A stretch of DNA of 48,507 nucleotides from Streptomyces huasconensis (GCA_004010275.1 RBWT01000041.1:1-48507); one strand, 5' to 3'. Positions 28,539-38,206 are shown, counted from the stretch's first letter. Made by a program: numbers and translations. Notes: generated by a model from the sequence alone, not told the origin.

Positions 28539-29080
28539 CTTCCCTTCTCCCGCCCTTTTCGGAGGTGGCCGCCATGATCGGCGCCGCGCGGCATATCGGG
28601 CCGCACCTTCGCTCAACCGCATTGCGAGCGCCCTGGGCGGCCACCGAGAGCCTCGACTGCTTCCACAACCAAGCGCCGCAGCTCGGCAGGGTTCAGGTGC
28701 TGTAAAGCGGGCCATCTGCGTCGGGGACGATCAGCCCTGTGTGTACGGCGGCACGGGCTCGGTGTCGGCGCGAATGACGACAACGCTGGTGACGAGGAGT
28801 GCGTACATCGCCTGCACGTAGGCGTGCTGGAACTGGTCAAGGTCCGCTGGGGCGGCTCGCAGAACCCGTTCTTTCTGCCGCAGGTTTGAGCTGGGGCTCT
28901 TCATCGATCTATCTCGCGTTGGCCCAGCTCAGGTGTGGTTCAGGTGGTCAGCTGTGGACCACAGCGCTGTTGCACTTCTCAGCGGCAAGTGAGGGTCCTC
29001 CCTCAGAGAGCGGTTTGTGAGTCTTTGCCTGGTTTTGAGTTGCCAGTGAACCCACGCCAATCCCACGTCGGAACGCTCCT
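28539..29080. other. Gap with fragments only
   Basis: No full gene. The minus strand shows a protein-like scrap, LDQFQHAYVQAMYALLVTSV, ending in VPPYTQG and a stop near 28738, and a second, LNPAELRRLVVEAVEALGG, just below it, both of unknown origin. A perfect palindrome CTGTGG-A-CCACAG lies at 28952-28964. Confidence 0.35.
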
Positions 29081-31299
29081 TCATGAGCGGGGTGTTGGCG
29101 CGGGGCGGGTGGCGAGGTGGTCCTGGAGTTCACGATGGCGGAACTGCCATGCCGTCCCAGACACGCGCAGGATGCCGAGTTCGTAGCAGGCGTCGAGGAA
29201 GCGCCCCAGCCGCCACGGCAGCTTTCTGCGCGTGTGCAGGAGGAGCGCGAAATACCGCAGGGCTGCCGGGCCGCCCGCGACTGGGATACTAAATATGAAG
29301 GCCCCGGTTATTAACCCGGAGAAGAGCGCAGCCGAAAGGTCTACTTCCAAAGAACCGGGTCCGTAAATCATGTCGAACACGAGCTGGCTTACGAGCTCGG
29401 TCACGAGCATGGCGCCGACCGCTGTCACGGGTCCGAACACGACTGCAGCGGTCAGGTCCATGCGGATGAGGTGACGCGGAACGACTCCCACACGCTCCTG
29501 TTTGATCATGAGTCCGCGTGCGAGACCGATCGCGAGCCCGATCGCGAGCCCGAAAGCTAGGCCGAACACGAGGCTGTGTTGAAGCATCCCTTGGTCGCCG
29601 GGCTCACTCGACGCATGGAACAGGCCGGAAACGATCGGGAATCCGATCGCGAAACCGACCGTGGAACCCAGCGTGAGAACGCGTCGGTCGGCAGGAGTGC
29701 GAAGACGGCCAGGGTCGATCCGCCGTGGCTTCGGCCATGCTGGGCGGTAGAGCCCCGTGAAACACAGGAGGAGCGCCCACCGCGGTGTCGCATCAAAGAA
29801 GTCATCCGGTGCCGGCAGCACGGTAAGACTGACCAGAGCGAGTGGCGCCGCCACGGCCAGAACGCGTTCGGTCCACCGTGTCCGATGCTTCCCGCCCAGG
29901 GGCCACAGTTCGTGGAGGACCAGGTCAGTGCTGCTCAGCGCGCGCCCTGCGACGCGGCGGGGTGAGCCGTCTCCAGGGCCGCTGTTGGCATTGAGGTAGC
30001 GGGCGAGGAATGCCAGGTGGCGTCGGCAGCCAGTCGCGGACGGGTGTCGGTGCCTGACGGCCGGGAGGCGTCGTCCGCCCCCCGGTGGCGTGCGGCCACC
30101 GCGGCACCGACGTACTGGTCCAGAAGGTACTCGTAAAGATGCCCGCCGGTAGCCAGCACGAGGAGATGGGCGGGGTCACGCAGGTATCGCCCGTCGGCGG
30201 TGCGCTCCTCGAAGACGGTGGCGGCCAGGGTCAGTCGCCAGGGCGTGTCCAGCGTCTCGGCCAGCAGGGTGTGTTCCGGCTGAACGGTGCCGGCCGGATC
30301 CGCCGCCACCGTGTCCAGGGCGGAGAGGACCGGCTGCCAGCGGGCCCGGGCCCGCTCCGTACCGGCGACGCGTTGCGACAGGTAGCTGTGAGCGCGGGAG
30401 GCGTCGACGCGGGCCACGGCAATGCGTGCCACGATCCGGGGTTCCGCCTCTGCTTCCACCAGGGCCTGATAATGGGCGTGCCGACAGGTCACGACGACCG
30501 GGCAGTGTGCGCCACCGTGCTCGAACCGTTCGATGCGGCGGAGGAGGGCGGCGGCGCGTGAGGTGTAGCCGGGGGCCGTGCCCGGGTCCATTTCGTCCAG
30601 ACCGTCGATGACCGGCAGAACGAGATTGGCGTCCACCCGGCGGGCGGCTTCGCGGCGGGGAAGACGGTAGACGTCGGTCAGGTGTGTCCGTAATCAGTCA
30701 CTTATGTCGCTGCCGGGCCAGGACGCCGCGGCCAGTCGTACCGGCACCGGCTCCTGTGGGGAACGTTCCTTGGCCAAGCCCAGGATCAGGGACAGGGCGA
30801 GCACGGTCTTGCCTGTTCCCGCGTCACCCCCGGTCCGCCCCTCTCGGCCGTCGGACGGTGTACCGGTGATGACCATCCGCCCAGGCCGCAGCCCCCGGTA
30901 GTAGTCGGCGATCCCCTCCAGCGTTCCGTCGGCGCGCGAACCGCTCACCCCGGTGGCCGTGACCGTGAAAGGGAGGTCGATCCGCCCGTCCGGCGCTGCC
31001 ACTCCACTGCCCAGCAACTGCCGGTACTGCGCACCCTCTACCTCCCCCACCAGTCTGGCGAATTCCTCCGCGATCACCGGGGCCGTGCGCTGGGCCTGCA
31101 GGGCCCGGATTCCCGCCCACGCCCCCCATCCCCCGAGGACCACACCCACCAGGCTGGGCAGGACGGCCAGCACCCCCGCCAGGTCGGACTTCTCCTTCGC
31201 CTTCGGCAGCGCGTCCACCGTCCACCACAGGCCGGCTAAGCACACCGCAACGCTGAACACCACTGCCGAGACCGTCCCGGCACGCCCCCGACGCATCAT
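29081..31299 (-). pseudogene. NACHT-domain ATPase with membrane segments; one in-frame stop, one frameshift
   Basis: About 740 residues if repaired. The ATG at 31299 follows AGGA. An N-terminal helix pair (VSAVVFSVAVCLAGLWW; LAGVLAVLPSLVGVVLGGWG) precedes the NTPase: Walker A GDAGTGKTVLALSL and Walker B NLVLPVIDGLDEMDPG, then sensor RCP-like VVTCRHAHYQAL. A C-terminal multi-helix membrane part (FGLAFGLAIGLAIGL, FGPVTAVGAMLVTELVS) ends in the conserved YFALLLHTRRKLPWRLGRFL. At 30694-30696 an in-frame TGA sits where DWLRTHLTD would need TGG (Trp). Near 30015 an indel shifts the frame. NACHT proteins are STAND-type switches; bacterial ones include anti-phage defence proteins. The single substitution could be a real nonsense mutation. 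Confidence 0.8.
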
Positions 31300-31457
31300 G
31301 AGCACATCCTGCCTCAGGGAACAGACACGAGTCACTGGATCAGTGAAGGGAAGCGGTCCCGGTCTGTTGGAGGCTCAACCCTGAGTGGGTGGTTCGTGAG
31401 TGTCCGACGCCCCACCGGCGCAAACACTCCTACCTGGCACGAACCGGCGGCAGCAGC

Positions 31458-31846
31458 GTGAGCATCCAGCCGCTCCTTCAGGCACTGGACATCCAGGAAG
31501 AGGCCGCTCGGGCCAGGCCGACGGCCTCCGCACGCACATTGACGACCTCCAGGACCGGCTACGGGAGGCCGAGACACACCTCGCGATCACCCGCAAGACC
31601 GTCACCGGCCTCGCCGTCCGGATCCCCGCCTCCCCACCGGAACTGCCCAAGCATCCGGACTACGCCCGCATCCTCACCGTTTTCAATGAGGCCACCGGAC
31701 CACTGCGGGCCAAGGGCGTCTGCCAGGCCCTCGGCCACGAACTCCTGCCCAAGAACGTCGAGGGCACCCGAGCCAAGCTGAAACGCCTGGTCAAACTCAG
31801 CGTCCTCACCGAAGCCGAGACCGGCAGCCTCGCCAGGAAGCAATAG
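31458..31846 (+). CDS. Coiled-coil/winged-helix hypothetical protein (one frameshift)
   Basis: A GTG at 31458 opens SIQPLLQALDIQEEAARAR. After a shift near 31512 it reads ADGLRTHIDDLQDRLREAET, an amphipathic coiled coil, then PELPKHPDYARILTVFNEA and GPLRAKGVCQALGHELLPKN, ending VEGTRAKLKRLVKLSVLTEA with a TAG at 31846. The second half looks like a winged-helix DNA-binding fold. Short proteins of this kind recur across streptomycetes, often near mobile elements. Function unknown. Confidence 0.65.
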
Positions 31847-31949
31847 CCACCGCCACGACCAGCACCCCTGACACAACCCACTCAGGGCAATCGGCGGGGC
31901 CTGCGGGGCATGACACGAACCCGGGCGGCGTCCTCGGTCTGCTCTGTCA

Positions 31950-32389
31950 CCGCCTGGAGTTCCAGGCTGAGCAAGTTGACCGCGGTCGCGTGGAGCTGGA
32001 GCGATCCGCAGCAGCAGGCCTTCGAGGCCGCTGTGCTGCACACCCTGGCCCGGCCGCACCCCGACCTCGGCCCGCTGCATACGCCGGACGTCCCCCTCGG
32101 CCTGACCGCGGCGTCCCCGGGCGTAGAAAGCTTCGTCCTGTGACCCCACCCCGACCACCTCACCAACTTCCTGCTTCACCTGCTGCCCACCCGGGCCGAC
32201 GACGGCATCGCGGGACTTCCCGCACTGCGCGCGGCCACCGGCCCCTATCAGGACCTGATCGTGTATCTGGTGGGCCGGGCCGCGCGCATAACCGTCCGCG
32301 CCACCGGAGCCGATGTCGAGCAGGTCCGCGCCGCGGCACAGGCAGCCGGCCGTGAACCGCTGTGGGATCAGGCCGCACTAGTGCTTTGA
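31950..32389 (+). pseudogene. Hypothetical protein interrupted by an in-frame TGA
   Basis: One frame reads QQQAFEAAVLHTLARPHPDL, PLHTPDVPLGLTAASPGVES, then TGA at 32141-32143. It continues in the same frame DHLTNFLLHLLPTRADDGIA, YQDLIVYLVGRAARITVRA and AQAAGREPLWDQAALVL to a stop at 32389. The start is not clear. I do not recognise the family. The in-frame continuation suggests a nonsense change. Confidence 0.45.
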
Positions 32390-32462
32390 CCGGGAAGGTC
32401 CGCCGGGTTGGTCTGTCCACAGCGCGGGACTTCGGTGACGACCGCCGTCGTAGGGTCGTGTG

Positions 32463-32957
32463 ATGAAGAGCTACAGCAGGGAAGATCAGCGCATCATGGC
32501 CCTGTGGGCCGCAGATTGTGCCGAGCGTGTGCTCCCGCTCTTCGAGCGTGCACGCCCGGAGGATGGGCGGCCCCGACAGGCCATTCAAGCCTGCCGTGAA
32601 TGGGTTGAAACGGGCGTCTTCAGGATGGCGGACATTCGCCGAGCCTCCCTCGACGCTCACGCAGCGGCGCGGGCCGCGAAGGCGGACGATGACGCGGCCT
32701 GCTTCGCTGCTCGTGCCGCAGGGCAAGCGGTGGCGACGGCGCACGTGCCACAACATGCGTTCGGCGGTTCCTACTACGCGCTCAAAGCTCTTGCCGCGTC
32801 AGATCGCGAGCATGCCGAAGCTGTCGCGGCCGCGGAACGCGAGTGGCAAGCGCAGCAGCTCCCTGCAGACCTGAAGCAGGAGTTCCTTATACGAGTGGTC
32901 ATCGAAACGCGACGAACCGGCATTTTCGTCACAGTCAGGAAGGACGGAGACTTCTAG
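32463..32957 (+). CDS. Putative immunity protein (Imm5-like)
   Basis: 164 residues, intact, all-alpha and Ala-rich. The N-terminus SREDQRIMALWAADCAERVL with PLFERARPEDGRPRQAI, then VFRMADIRRASLDAHAAARA and FAARAAGQAVATAHVPQHAF, matches my recollection of the 'putative immunity protein' family related to Imm5. Such proteins neutralise polymorphic toxins. No toxin gene adjoins it, so it is an orphan or defence-like immunity gene. The start ATG at 32463 is next to an in-frame GTG at 32460. Its neighbour downstream is an IS630 fragment. Confidence 0.7.
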   Translation: MKSYSREDQRIMALWAADCAERVLPLFERARPEDGRPRQAIQACREWVETGVFRMADIRRASLDAHAAARAAKADDDAACFAARAAGQAVATAHVPQHAFGGSYYALKALAASDREHAEAVAAAEREWQAQQLPADLKQEFLIRVVIETRRTGIFVTVRKDGDF

Positions 32958-32959
32958 CG

Positions 32960-33390
32960 CCGTGACCGCGTGGAGTTCGCCGGGGTGGTCAAGCGGCTGC
33001 GAGACGAGGGCGTCCACCCCAGCGGGTACCTTTCTTCGGGTACGGGCGGGTTCACGGCGCTTGGCCGCCAGGCCTGGGGGTGCCGGGCATTCTTGTTGCG
33101 CCAGCGCAGGTATCGCTGCAACTCCCACGTCTGAACGGTGTGGTTGGGGTGGCGCGAGTTGGCCAAGGTGAACTGCCGCAGCGGCCCGAAATGTGCCTCG
33201 ATCGGGTTCGCCCAGGAAGCTTTGGTCGGCGTGAAGCACAGTTCGACCTTGTTCTTCCGGGCCGACTGGCGGATCTTGCCGCCCTTATGGGCGGACAGGT
33301 TGTCCAGGATCGCGTAGATCGGGGCGCCGTCCGGCCGGGCCGCGCGGATCGATTGCAGCGCGGCCAGGGACGGGACACGTGGCCACTGCG
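32960..33390 (-). mobile_element. IS630-type transposase fragment
   Basis: The minus strand reads IRAARPDGAPIYAILDNLSA, HKGGKIRQSARKNKVELCF and TPTKASWANPIEAHFGPLRQ, the C-terminal DDE part of IS630 transposases (Asp in ILDNLS, Glu in NPIEAHF). It ends with LQRYLRWRNKNARHP and, after a shift, GLAAKRREPARTR. The N-terminal HTH half is missing beyond about 33390. Inactive. Confidence 0.85.
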
Positions 33391-33431
33391 GGCCGGGCGG
33401 CACGCGACGTGGAGTGGCAGGGGCGGGTCAC

Positions 33432-33980
33432 TCAGTCTCCGTCGTGCTCGCCCCCGGGCAGTGCGTCGGCGATCAGGCGGACGGCGAAGCCATGGTCGTC
33501 TGCCATACGGTTGATGTGTTCGGCGACGAGGAAGACGGTGGCTTCGAGCGCGTTCATCTCCTCGAGGGTCCAGTCCCCGTACTGGCTGCGCCACCCGTTT
33601 GGGCTCAGGCCGGTGCCCGCGGCGATGACCAGGGCAGCCATCGTAGGGATGGTGTGCGGACGGACGCTCTTGGGCATCTGGCGCAGGGTGGTCACCAGGG
33701 TCGGTACGACGTACTCGATGACGTCCTTCCCGCCCTCTTCATGGGTCCCGCGCAACCACTGCAGGAACATGTAGATCAAGGTGCAGGTGCCGTCGACCAA
33801 GTCCTGCAGCCCATCCGCGCCCGTCGACGCGGCGAAGAGACTGTCCAATTCCCGGTATTCGGCTGCGTCGCCGTCCGCCGGATCAGACTCGTGGATCTGC
33901 TTGATCCGCGCGTCGAGCATCAGCAGTGCCGTTCCCACGTCTCCAACGGGCGCACTCGATGGGTCACATGTCGTCGACAT
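33432..33980 (-). CDS. Hypothetical protein, helical
   Basis: 182 residues, intact. The ATG at 33980 follows GGAGA. It is predicted cytosolic: acidic N-terminus, TALLMLDARIKQIHESD, a long helix DGLQDLVDGTCTLIYMFLQW, then VVPTLVTTLRQMPKSVRPHT and a C-terminal helix EATVFLVAEHINRMADDHGF. I do not recognise the family and see no catalytic motif. It lies next to the IS630 fragment and is transcribed alone. Confidence 0.7.
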   Translation of the reverse strand: MSTTCDPSSAPVGDVGTALLMLDARIKQIHESDPADGDAAEYRELDSLFAASTGADGLQDLVDGTCTLIYMFLQWLRGTHEEGGKDVIEYVVPTLVTTLRQMPKSVRPHTIPTMAALVIAAGTGLSPNGWRSQYGDWTLEEMNALEATVFLVAEHINRMADDHGFAVRLIADALPGGEHDGD

Positions 33981-34365
33981 AGGGCTCTCCTCATCCGTCC
34001 GCGGCAGGAGTTGTGGTCCGCTCGTACCGTAGCGCGCGCATGTGGCAAGAGCCGCCCACCGCTCTATGGGATGGCATCGACCCGCCCGGATTGGGACAGG
34101 CATGACGTCGGGTGCTCGAACACTCTGGATCGGCAGCGGGACGGCGGAACACCGGCACCCGGCCACGCGCAGAACCTGCCCTTGGGGCCCTGTGCTGGAC
34201 CGTGGACTGTCCCTCCAGGGTGCTTTTGCTGGGGAACGTGATAGGGCTACAGCCGCTTCGGCCGGTACTTTGCGTTCCCGTATGACAGTTGGGATTCCAG
34301 GGGCGGGCTTCATAGGCTGTCCGACCGGCAGGTGTCTCCTGCCATGCACGCAAGGAGTATCCAAA

Positions 34366-34943
34366 GTGAGCCAGCCGTCATCGCACCCGCTCGGGGCACC
34401 GCACCAGCCCTACGGCCAACCGGGGCCGCCACACACAGTTGGGTCCTCGTATCCGTCGTTCCCGCAGTCCCAGGGCCCCTACATGCCGCAGGGCCTCCCC
34501 TACGCGAGTTGGGGGCAGCGGGCAGGAGCATTCCTCCTGGACTGCCTGATCAACTTCGGGCCACTGTGGCTGGGCGTGGGGGTCGCGAACATGATCGGCG
34601 AGGGCAACACTGGCGAGGGCCTGGCGCTCATCGTGAGCTGGTCGGGCGTCGTTGCCATGGTCGCCGCCTGTGTCGTGCAGGCGATCCGCGAAGGCCGGAC
34701 CGGCCAGAGCATAGGGAAAACGGCCCTGGGGATACGAGTCGTGCGCACATACGACGGGCTCGTGCCAGGTGCCCCCTGGCCTTCGCCCGCCGGCTCTGCC
34801 AGTTCCTCAACTACCCAGCCTTCTGCCTGGGTTGGCTGTGGGCGTGCTGGGACCAGAAGAAGCAGACGTTCGCCGACAAGATCACCGGAGTGGTCGTCCT
34901 GCAGGCCGCCTTTGAAACCACAACAACGCATGCGCCGGCGTGA
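34366..34943 (+). CDS. RDD-family membrane protein (one frameshift)
   Basis: The GTG at 34366 follows AAGGAG. A Pro/Gly/Gln-rich cytosolic N-terminus (about 50 residues) leads to the RDD domain: WGQRAGAFLLDCLINFGPLW (first helix with the Arg-Asp signature R..AFLLD), then GLALIVSWSGVVAMVAACVV and the signature GRTGQSIGKTALGIRVVRTY. Near 34775 an indel shifts the frame to LAFARRLCQFLNYPAFCLGW with WACWDQKKQTFADKITGVVV, ending at 34943. RDD proteins are small membrane proteins, some acting as ion transporters; function here unknown. Confidence 0.8.
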
Positions 34944-35104
34944 TCACCTGAGGCGCACCCGCTGAACTTTGCAGAGCGGGGGCGCCGGACGAAGACTGGA
35001 GGACCACGGTGACGGGACGGCAGCACTGCAGGGCGCCGCCTCCCGCAGCGGGCCTGGCCGGTACGCTCCTGAACGAAGTCCAGGGACCACGGGGAGCCAT
35101 CGTC

Positions 35105-35575
35105 ATGTCGGAAGTCATATCCGTCCAGCACCAGGCGGCCCTGAGCCAGCTGGCGCCGGACGAGCAGCTCCTCACCTACGCAATGGTCGTCCCGGTGAAG
35201 AGCGCTGAAGGCGTCAAAATCAAGCACGGCAAGATCGGCGGGATGCTCGGTGATCATCTGATGCACCGGCACGGCGCCCAGTCCGGGGGTGTGCAGAGCA
35301 TCGCGGCGGCCATGCCGGCCACGTCCGGTGCGCTGTTGATGCGCGTGACCGACCAGCGGGTCGGCCTCGTACGGCACGGTGATGGCACTCCCGTCTGGGA
35401 AATCCCCCGCGCCTGGGTCGCCCAGGTGGAGCGCCGCCCCCGACTGCAGCTCATGGCCCGCTTCCGGGTCCACTACGCGGATGGCACCTGGCTCGCCTTC
35501 CTCACCGCGCGTCGCCGCACGATCGAGGCATTCACCACCGCAGTGACCAACACCAGCAGCACCCGCAGTTGTTGA
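35105..35575 (+). CDS. Hypothetical protein, PH-like fold suspected
   Basis: 156 residues, intact. The ATG at 35105 has GGGGAG about eight bases upstream. The sequence is beta-rich in the second half (ALLMRVTDQRVGLVRHGDG, WEIPRAWVAQVERRPRL and FRVHYADGTWLAFLTARRR), like bacterial PH-domain proteins that end in a helix (IEAFTTAV). No membrane segment or catalytic motif. It follows the RDD gene in the same direction 161 bp later, but a shared transcript is uncertain. Confidence 0.7.
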   Translation: MSEVISVQHQAALSQLAPDEQLLTYAMVVPVKSAEGVKIKHGKIGGMLGDHLMHRHGAQSGGVQSIAAAMPATSGALLMRVTDQRVGLVRHGDGTPVWEIPRAWVAQVERRPRLQLMARFRVHYADGTWLAFLTARRRTIEAFTTAVTNTSSTRSC

Positions 35576-35946
35576 AGGGCCGCCGTAGCTCAACTCTGGA
35601 AGCCTGTCAGGTGAGTGTGAGCGCGCATTCCTCCTGGGCCGTGGCGCCGGCGCCCGCCGCATCAACTTCGGCCTACGGACGCGCTGCCCAGTCAGGCGCC
35701 CGGGCCCAGGCCGTGCGTGGACTACTTCGGTGCGAGGAGGCCCCGATGCGGCCTCAGGCTCACGCGGGTGGCTTTGGACGCGAGAACCGACAGCGTTTGT
35801 ACACGGGGTCGGGCAGTGCCGGGGCTCCCCGTTCGCTGCGAGATGTTCACGAGCAATGGTTCTGGCACAACTTCTGTGGTGAGGCCACGCTGAGTGAGCG
35901 GATCAGCTCGCGGGGGGCAATCCCGGTGGCGAGAACGAACCGCTGG

Positions 35947-36519
35947 TCAGTCCCGCGCCTCGGCTCCCGGCCCCTTGCTAAGGAACTGCTTTGCCGCCTC
36001 AACCGCTTCTCCGTTGAGTTCCTCGACGGAGACTCCCCAGCTCCCCTCCCAGCCGTCCAGGTTGTGCGCGCAGTGCACAAGGGGTTCCAGCTCTTCGGGG
36101 TAGCCGAGGTCATAGGCGATGTCTGCCCAGATGAGGTGAGTGCCAGCGGCGGGACCCAGGGATCCGTCGGCAATCTGACCAGCGATCCAGTAGGCCATCG
36201 CCCACTTTGCGGCCCGGGGGTCCGCGGGCGGGTGGAAGAGCAGTCCCAGTTCGTCCAGTACTTGGTCGAAGAGCTCTGGCGCTTCAGGCTCTTCGTTCCG
36301 GAGGAGTCCCGCCAGCATGGCCAGGGACGGGCTCTCGACCCCGGCTATCAGCGCGTCGAGACCTGCCTGTATGAGCCGGTCCGACCCGACATGCCTGCCA
36401 AATGCCCTCGCGCGCGCGATGTGTCTGAACTGATCGAGGGCGTCGTCGCTGGTCATCAAGGTCTTCTCCGTCGGCATCTGGAAGGGGAAGGCTTGCATAT
36501 CCGCCGTTGCCGCTGCCAT
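35947..36519 (-). CDS. Hypothetical protein, helical
   Basis: 190 residues, intact. The ATG at 36519 lies about eight bases after GGGGGGAA. It is helical and acidic, with DALDQFRHIARARAFGRHVG, LIQAGLDALIAGVESPSLAM, FDQVLDELGLLFHPPADPRA and HLIWADIAYDLGYPEELEP. It has no signal peptide, membrane segment or catalytic motif that I recognise. It directly adjoins the 3' end of the split ISL3 element. Confidence 0.7.
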   Translation of the reverse strand: MAAATADMQAFPFQMPTEKTLMTSDDALDQFRHIARARAFGRHVGSDRLIQAGLDALIAGVESPSLAMLAGLLRNEEPEAPELFDQVLDELGLLFHPPADPRAAKWAMAYWIAGQIADGSLGPAAGTHLIWADIAYDLGYPEELEPLVHCAHNLDGWEGSWGVSVEELNGEAVEAAKQFLSKGPGAEARD

Positions 36520-36543
36520 CGAGTTCCCCCCCGTCGTCGGTGA

Positions 36544-37014
36544 TCAGGACATGAGGACGCGCTTCCGCAGGAGAGCGAAGCCTGCGCGGCCGAACATCTG
36601 GCGCTTGAGCATCTTGATCCGGTTGACGTGTCCTTCGACGACGCCTGAGTTCCAGGGCGGAGTCAGGCCCAGCGATGACGGCGTCGCGGTTGCGGTCGAT
36701 GCCTGCGGCGAGGGTGTGGAGGCTGGGAAGGTCGTCCCGCCGGGCGGCGTCGAGCCAGTCAGGCAGGCGCTCGCCCTGGCGCTCGGTGAGCATGGTCGCG
36801 AAGGAGCGGACGTGCCCGGTGAGGGCGTCGAGTTCTGAGCAGTGCGCCCGGACGGCCTTGAGCTGAAGTTGTTCGGTCTCGGCGAGGGTCTCCGGACGGC
36901 GGAGGAGCCATCCGGCGACGGTCCGGGGCGAGGACGGCCGGGCGGTCACCGGCTGCGGTGAAGTGCGCTTGTCGTGTAGATAGGCGCGAACGCGCTGGTA
37001 GTTGCCCTTGTAGC
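36544..37014 (-). mobile_element. ISL3 transposase, 3' part of a gene split by the Tn7-like element
   Basis: From the junction the minus strand reads GYKGNYQRVRAYLHDKRTSP, then VAGWLLRRPETLAETEQLQL, HVRSFATMLTERQGERLPDW and LPSLHTLAAGIDRNRDAVIA. After an indel near 36668 it continues NSGVVEGHVNRIKMLKRQM and FGRAGFALLRKRVLMS, ending at the TGA of 36544. This is the C-terminal catalytic part of ISL3-family transposases (Glu in VVEGHVNRIK). It has no start codon of its own. Its missing 5' part is at 45653-46790. Confidence 0.9.
37010..37014. repeat. Target-site duplication, left (GTAGC)
   Basis: GTAGC directly before the left end of the transposon, repeated at 45653-45657 directly after its right end. 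Five-base duplications are characteristic of Tn7-like transposition. Confidence 0.85.
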
Positions 37015-37106
37015 TGTAGGGAGCGCCATTTCGTGAGCACTGCGTCCTGCAGAAACGTCAAATTCCGCGCGTGATGAGCAGCCGTTTGGTGACTGAGCAT
37101 GAGCAG
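37015..37106. repeat. Left end of the Tn7-like element: terminal inverted repeat and sub-terminal repeats
   Basis: The terminal repeat is TGTAGGGAGCGCCATTTCG. Motifs ending in GAGCA recur at 37028-37039 (ATTTCGTGAGCA), 37062-37080 (ATTCCGCGCGTGATGAGCA) and about 37088-37105. The first two have close partners in inverted orientation at the other end. These are candidate TnsB-binding sites. Confidence 0.75.
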
Positions 37107-37666
37107 AATTCCCTCTCCGGGACTTCATGCGCGTGACGCCAAGTAGCGGTGCGCCCTTGGAGCTCGGGCTGGACATGCTGTGGTGCTGGTGGAGCCTCCG
37201 GGGTGGATGAGGTGACGGGTACCAATAAGGGTCGCGACGATCCCCGGTTTCGGAAATCGGGGATCGTCGGCTATACGGATCCGCAGGCAGGAGCTGAGCG
37301 ACGGCTGAGAAGCACCCGCACGGGAACCACAGCATGGCCGAGCTCTGCGTATTCGGCCTCGGCGACGCCGAATGCCCTACCTCGCGGAGTGCCTGTTGCC
37401 TCGCTCCGCACTGTCTTGAACCGCGGGCCCGATTCCATGCCAAGCGGCCGAGCTGCGACCTGATGTGCCGTCGCCGCGAAAGGCAGATCCTGGCCCCCTG
37501 CCTGACAAGCGCCCTGAGTGGTGAGTCATCGGACGCGGATGCGGTCGTGCTCCTGACGTGTGGGGCCTCCGACGGTAGATGCCGATGACTTCGTGACCAG
37601 ATCGTTCCGCTACTGGCCCCGATCGTGCCTGCCGCCCGGCGGTGTTGGCTGGTCAAACTGGTGAAC
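37107..37666. other. 560-bp region inside the left end, no convincing gene
   Basis: Lies between the transposon end and the cysteine hydrolase gene. Open frames on both strands look random in composition. The only clear structure is a strong hairpin at 37235-37269. Confidence 0.4.
37235..37269. terminator. Strong hairpin in the left part of the transposon
   Basis: CGACGATCCCCG (37235-37246) and CGGGGATCGTCG (37258-37269) are perfect 12-bp inverted repeats. The loop can extend the pairing by a G-T wobble and TTT/AAA. No gene ends directly beside it, so it could insulate the cargo from transcription entering from the ISL3 side. Confidence 0.6.
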
Positions 37667-38206
37667 ATGAATCGCGCGCTGTTGGTCATCGATGTCCAGG
37701 AATCCTTCCGGGCTCGACCGCTGTGGGAGCAGATCGCCCATCCCGACATCAGCGAGCCCGTGAATCGGCTGGTCCGCCTGACGCGGAACAACGGAGATCT
37801 GGTCGTGTGGGTGCTGCATACGGAGCCCGGCAGCGGAGGCGTGTTCGACCCTGCACTGGGGCATGTCCGGCTCCTGGCCGAGCTGGAGCAGCCAGCTTCC
37901 GGCGAGCCTGTGCTCTACAAGACCTCGCACAACGCGTTCACGACCACCGACCTCCAGCGGCGGCTGACCGAGGCCGGGGTCGGCGAGCTGTGGGTGTGCG
38001 GCATCCGCACCGAGCAGTGCGTGGAGACCACGGCCCGACTCGGCAGCGATCTGGGCTACGAGGTCGTCTTCGTGCCCGAGGCGACCACGACCAATCCGAT
38101 CGGCGATCTCAGCGCCGAGGCGATCATCGAACGCACCCAGGCCGTTCTGCGTGATCGTTTCGCCCGCATCGCCACCGTGGATGAACTGGCAGCATCGTCG
38201 GAATGA
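37667..38206 (+). CDS. Cysteine hydrolase, isochorismatase family
   Basis: 179 residues, intact. The catalytic triad is visible: Asp9 in ALLVIDVQ, Lys85 in VLYKTSHNAF and Cys118 in CGIRTEQCVETTARLG. The cis-peptide region before the cysteine is present. The family includes isochorismatases, nicotinamidases and N-carbamoyl or ureido hydrolases; the short length suggests a simple amidase-like role rather than a fused enzyme. I chose the ATG at 37667; an in-frame GTG lies six bases before it. It overlaps the GlxA-like regulator by ATGA, so the two are co-translated and the regulator probably responds to its substrate or product. Confidence 0.9.
   Translation: MNRALLVIDVQESFRARPLWEQIAHPDISEPVNRLVRLTRNNGDLVVWVLHTEPGSGGVFDPALGHVRLLAELEQPASGEPVLYKTSHNAFTTTDLQRRLTEAGVGELWVCGIRTEQCVETTARLGSDLGYEVVFVPEATTTNPIGDLSAEAIIERTQAVLRDRFARIATVDELAASSE

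Noticed and set aside
28952..28964. Palindrome CTGTGG-A-CCACAG
   Set aside because: Perfect but short, in a gene-free stretch without a neighbouring start codon; no role can be argued.
35569..36543. 324-residue plus-strand frame
   Set aside because: Overlaps the more natural 190-residue minus-strand gene, which has a ribosome site; the plus frame has no motif.
36946..37791. 281-residue minus-strand frame crossing the transposon end
   Set aside because: It runs through the inverted repeat and into the antisense of the cysteine hydrolase; composition is Ser/Arg-rich shadow.
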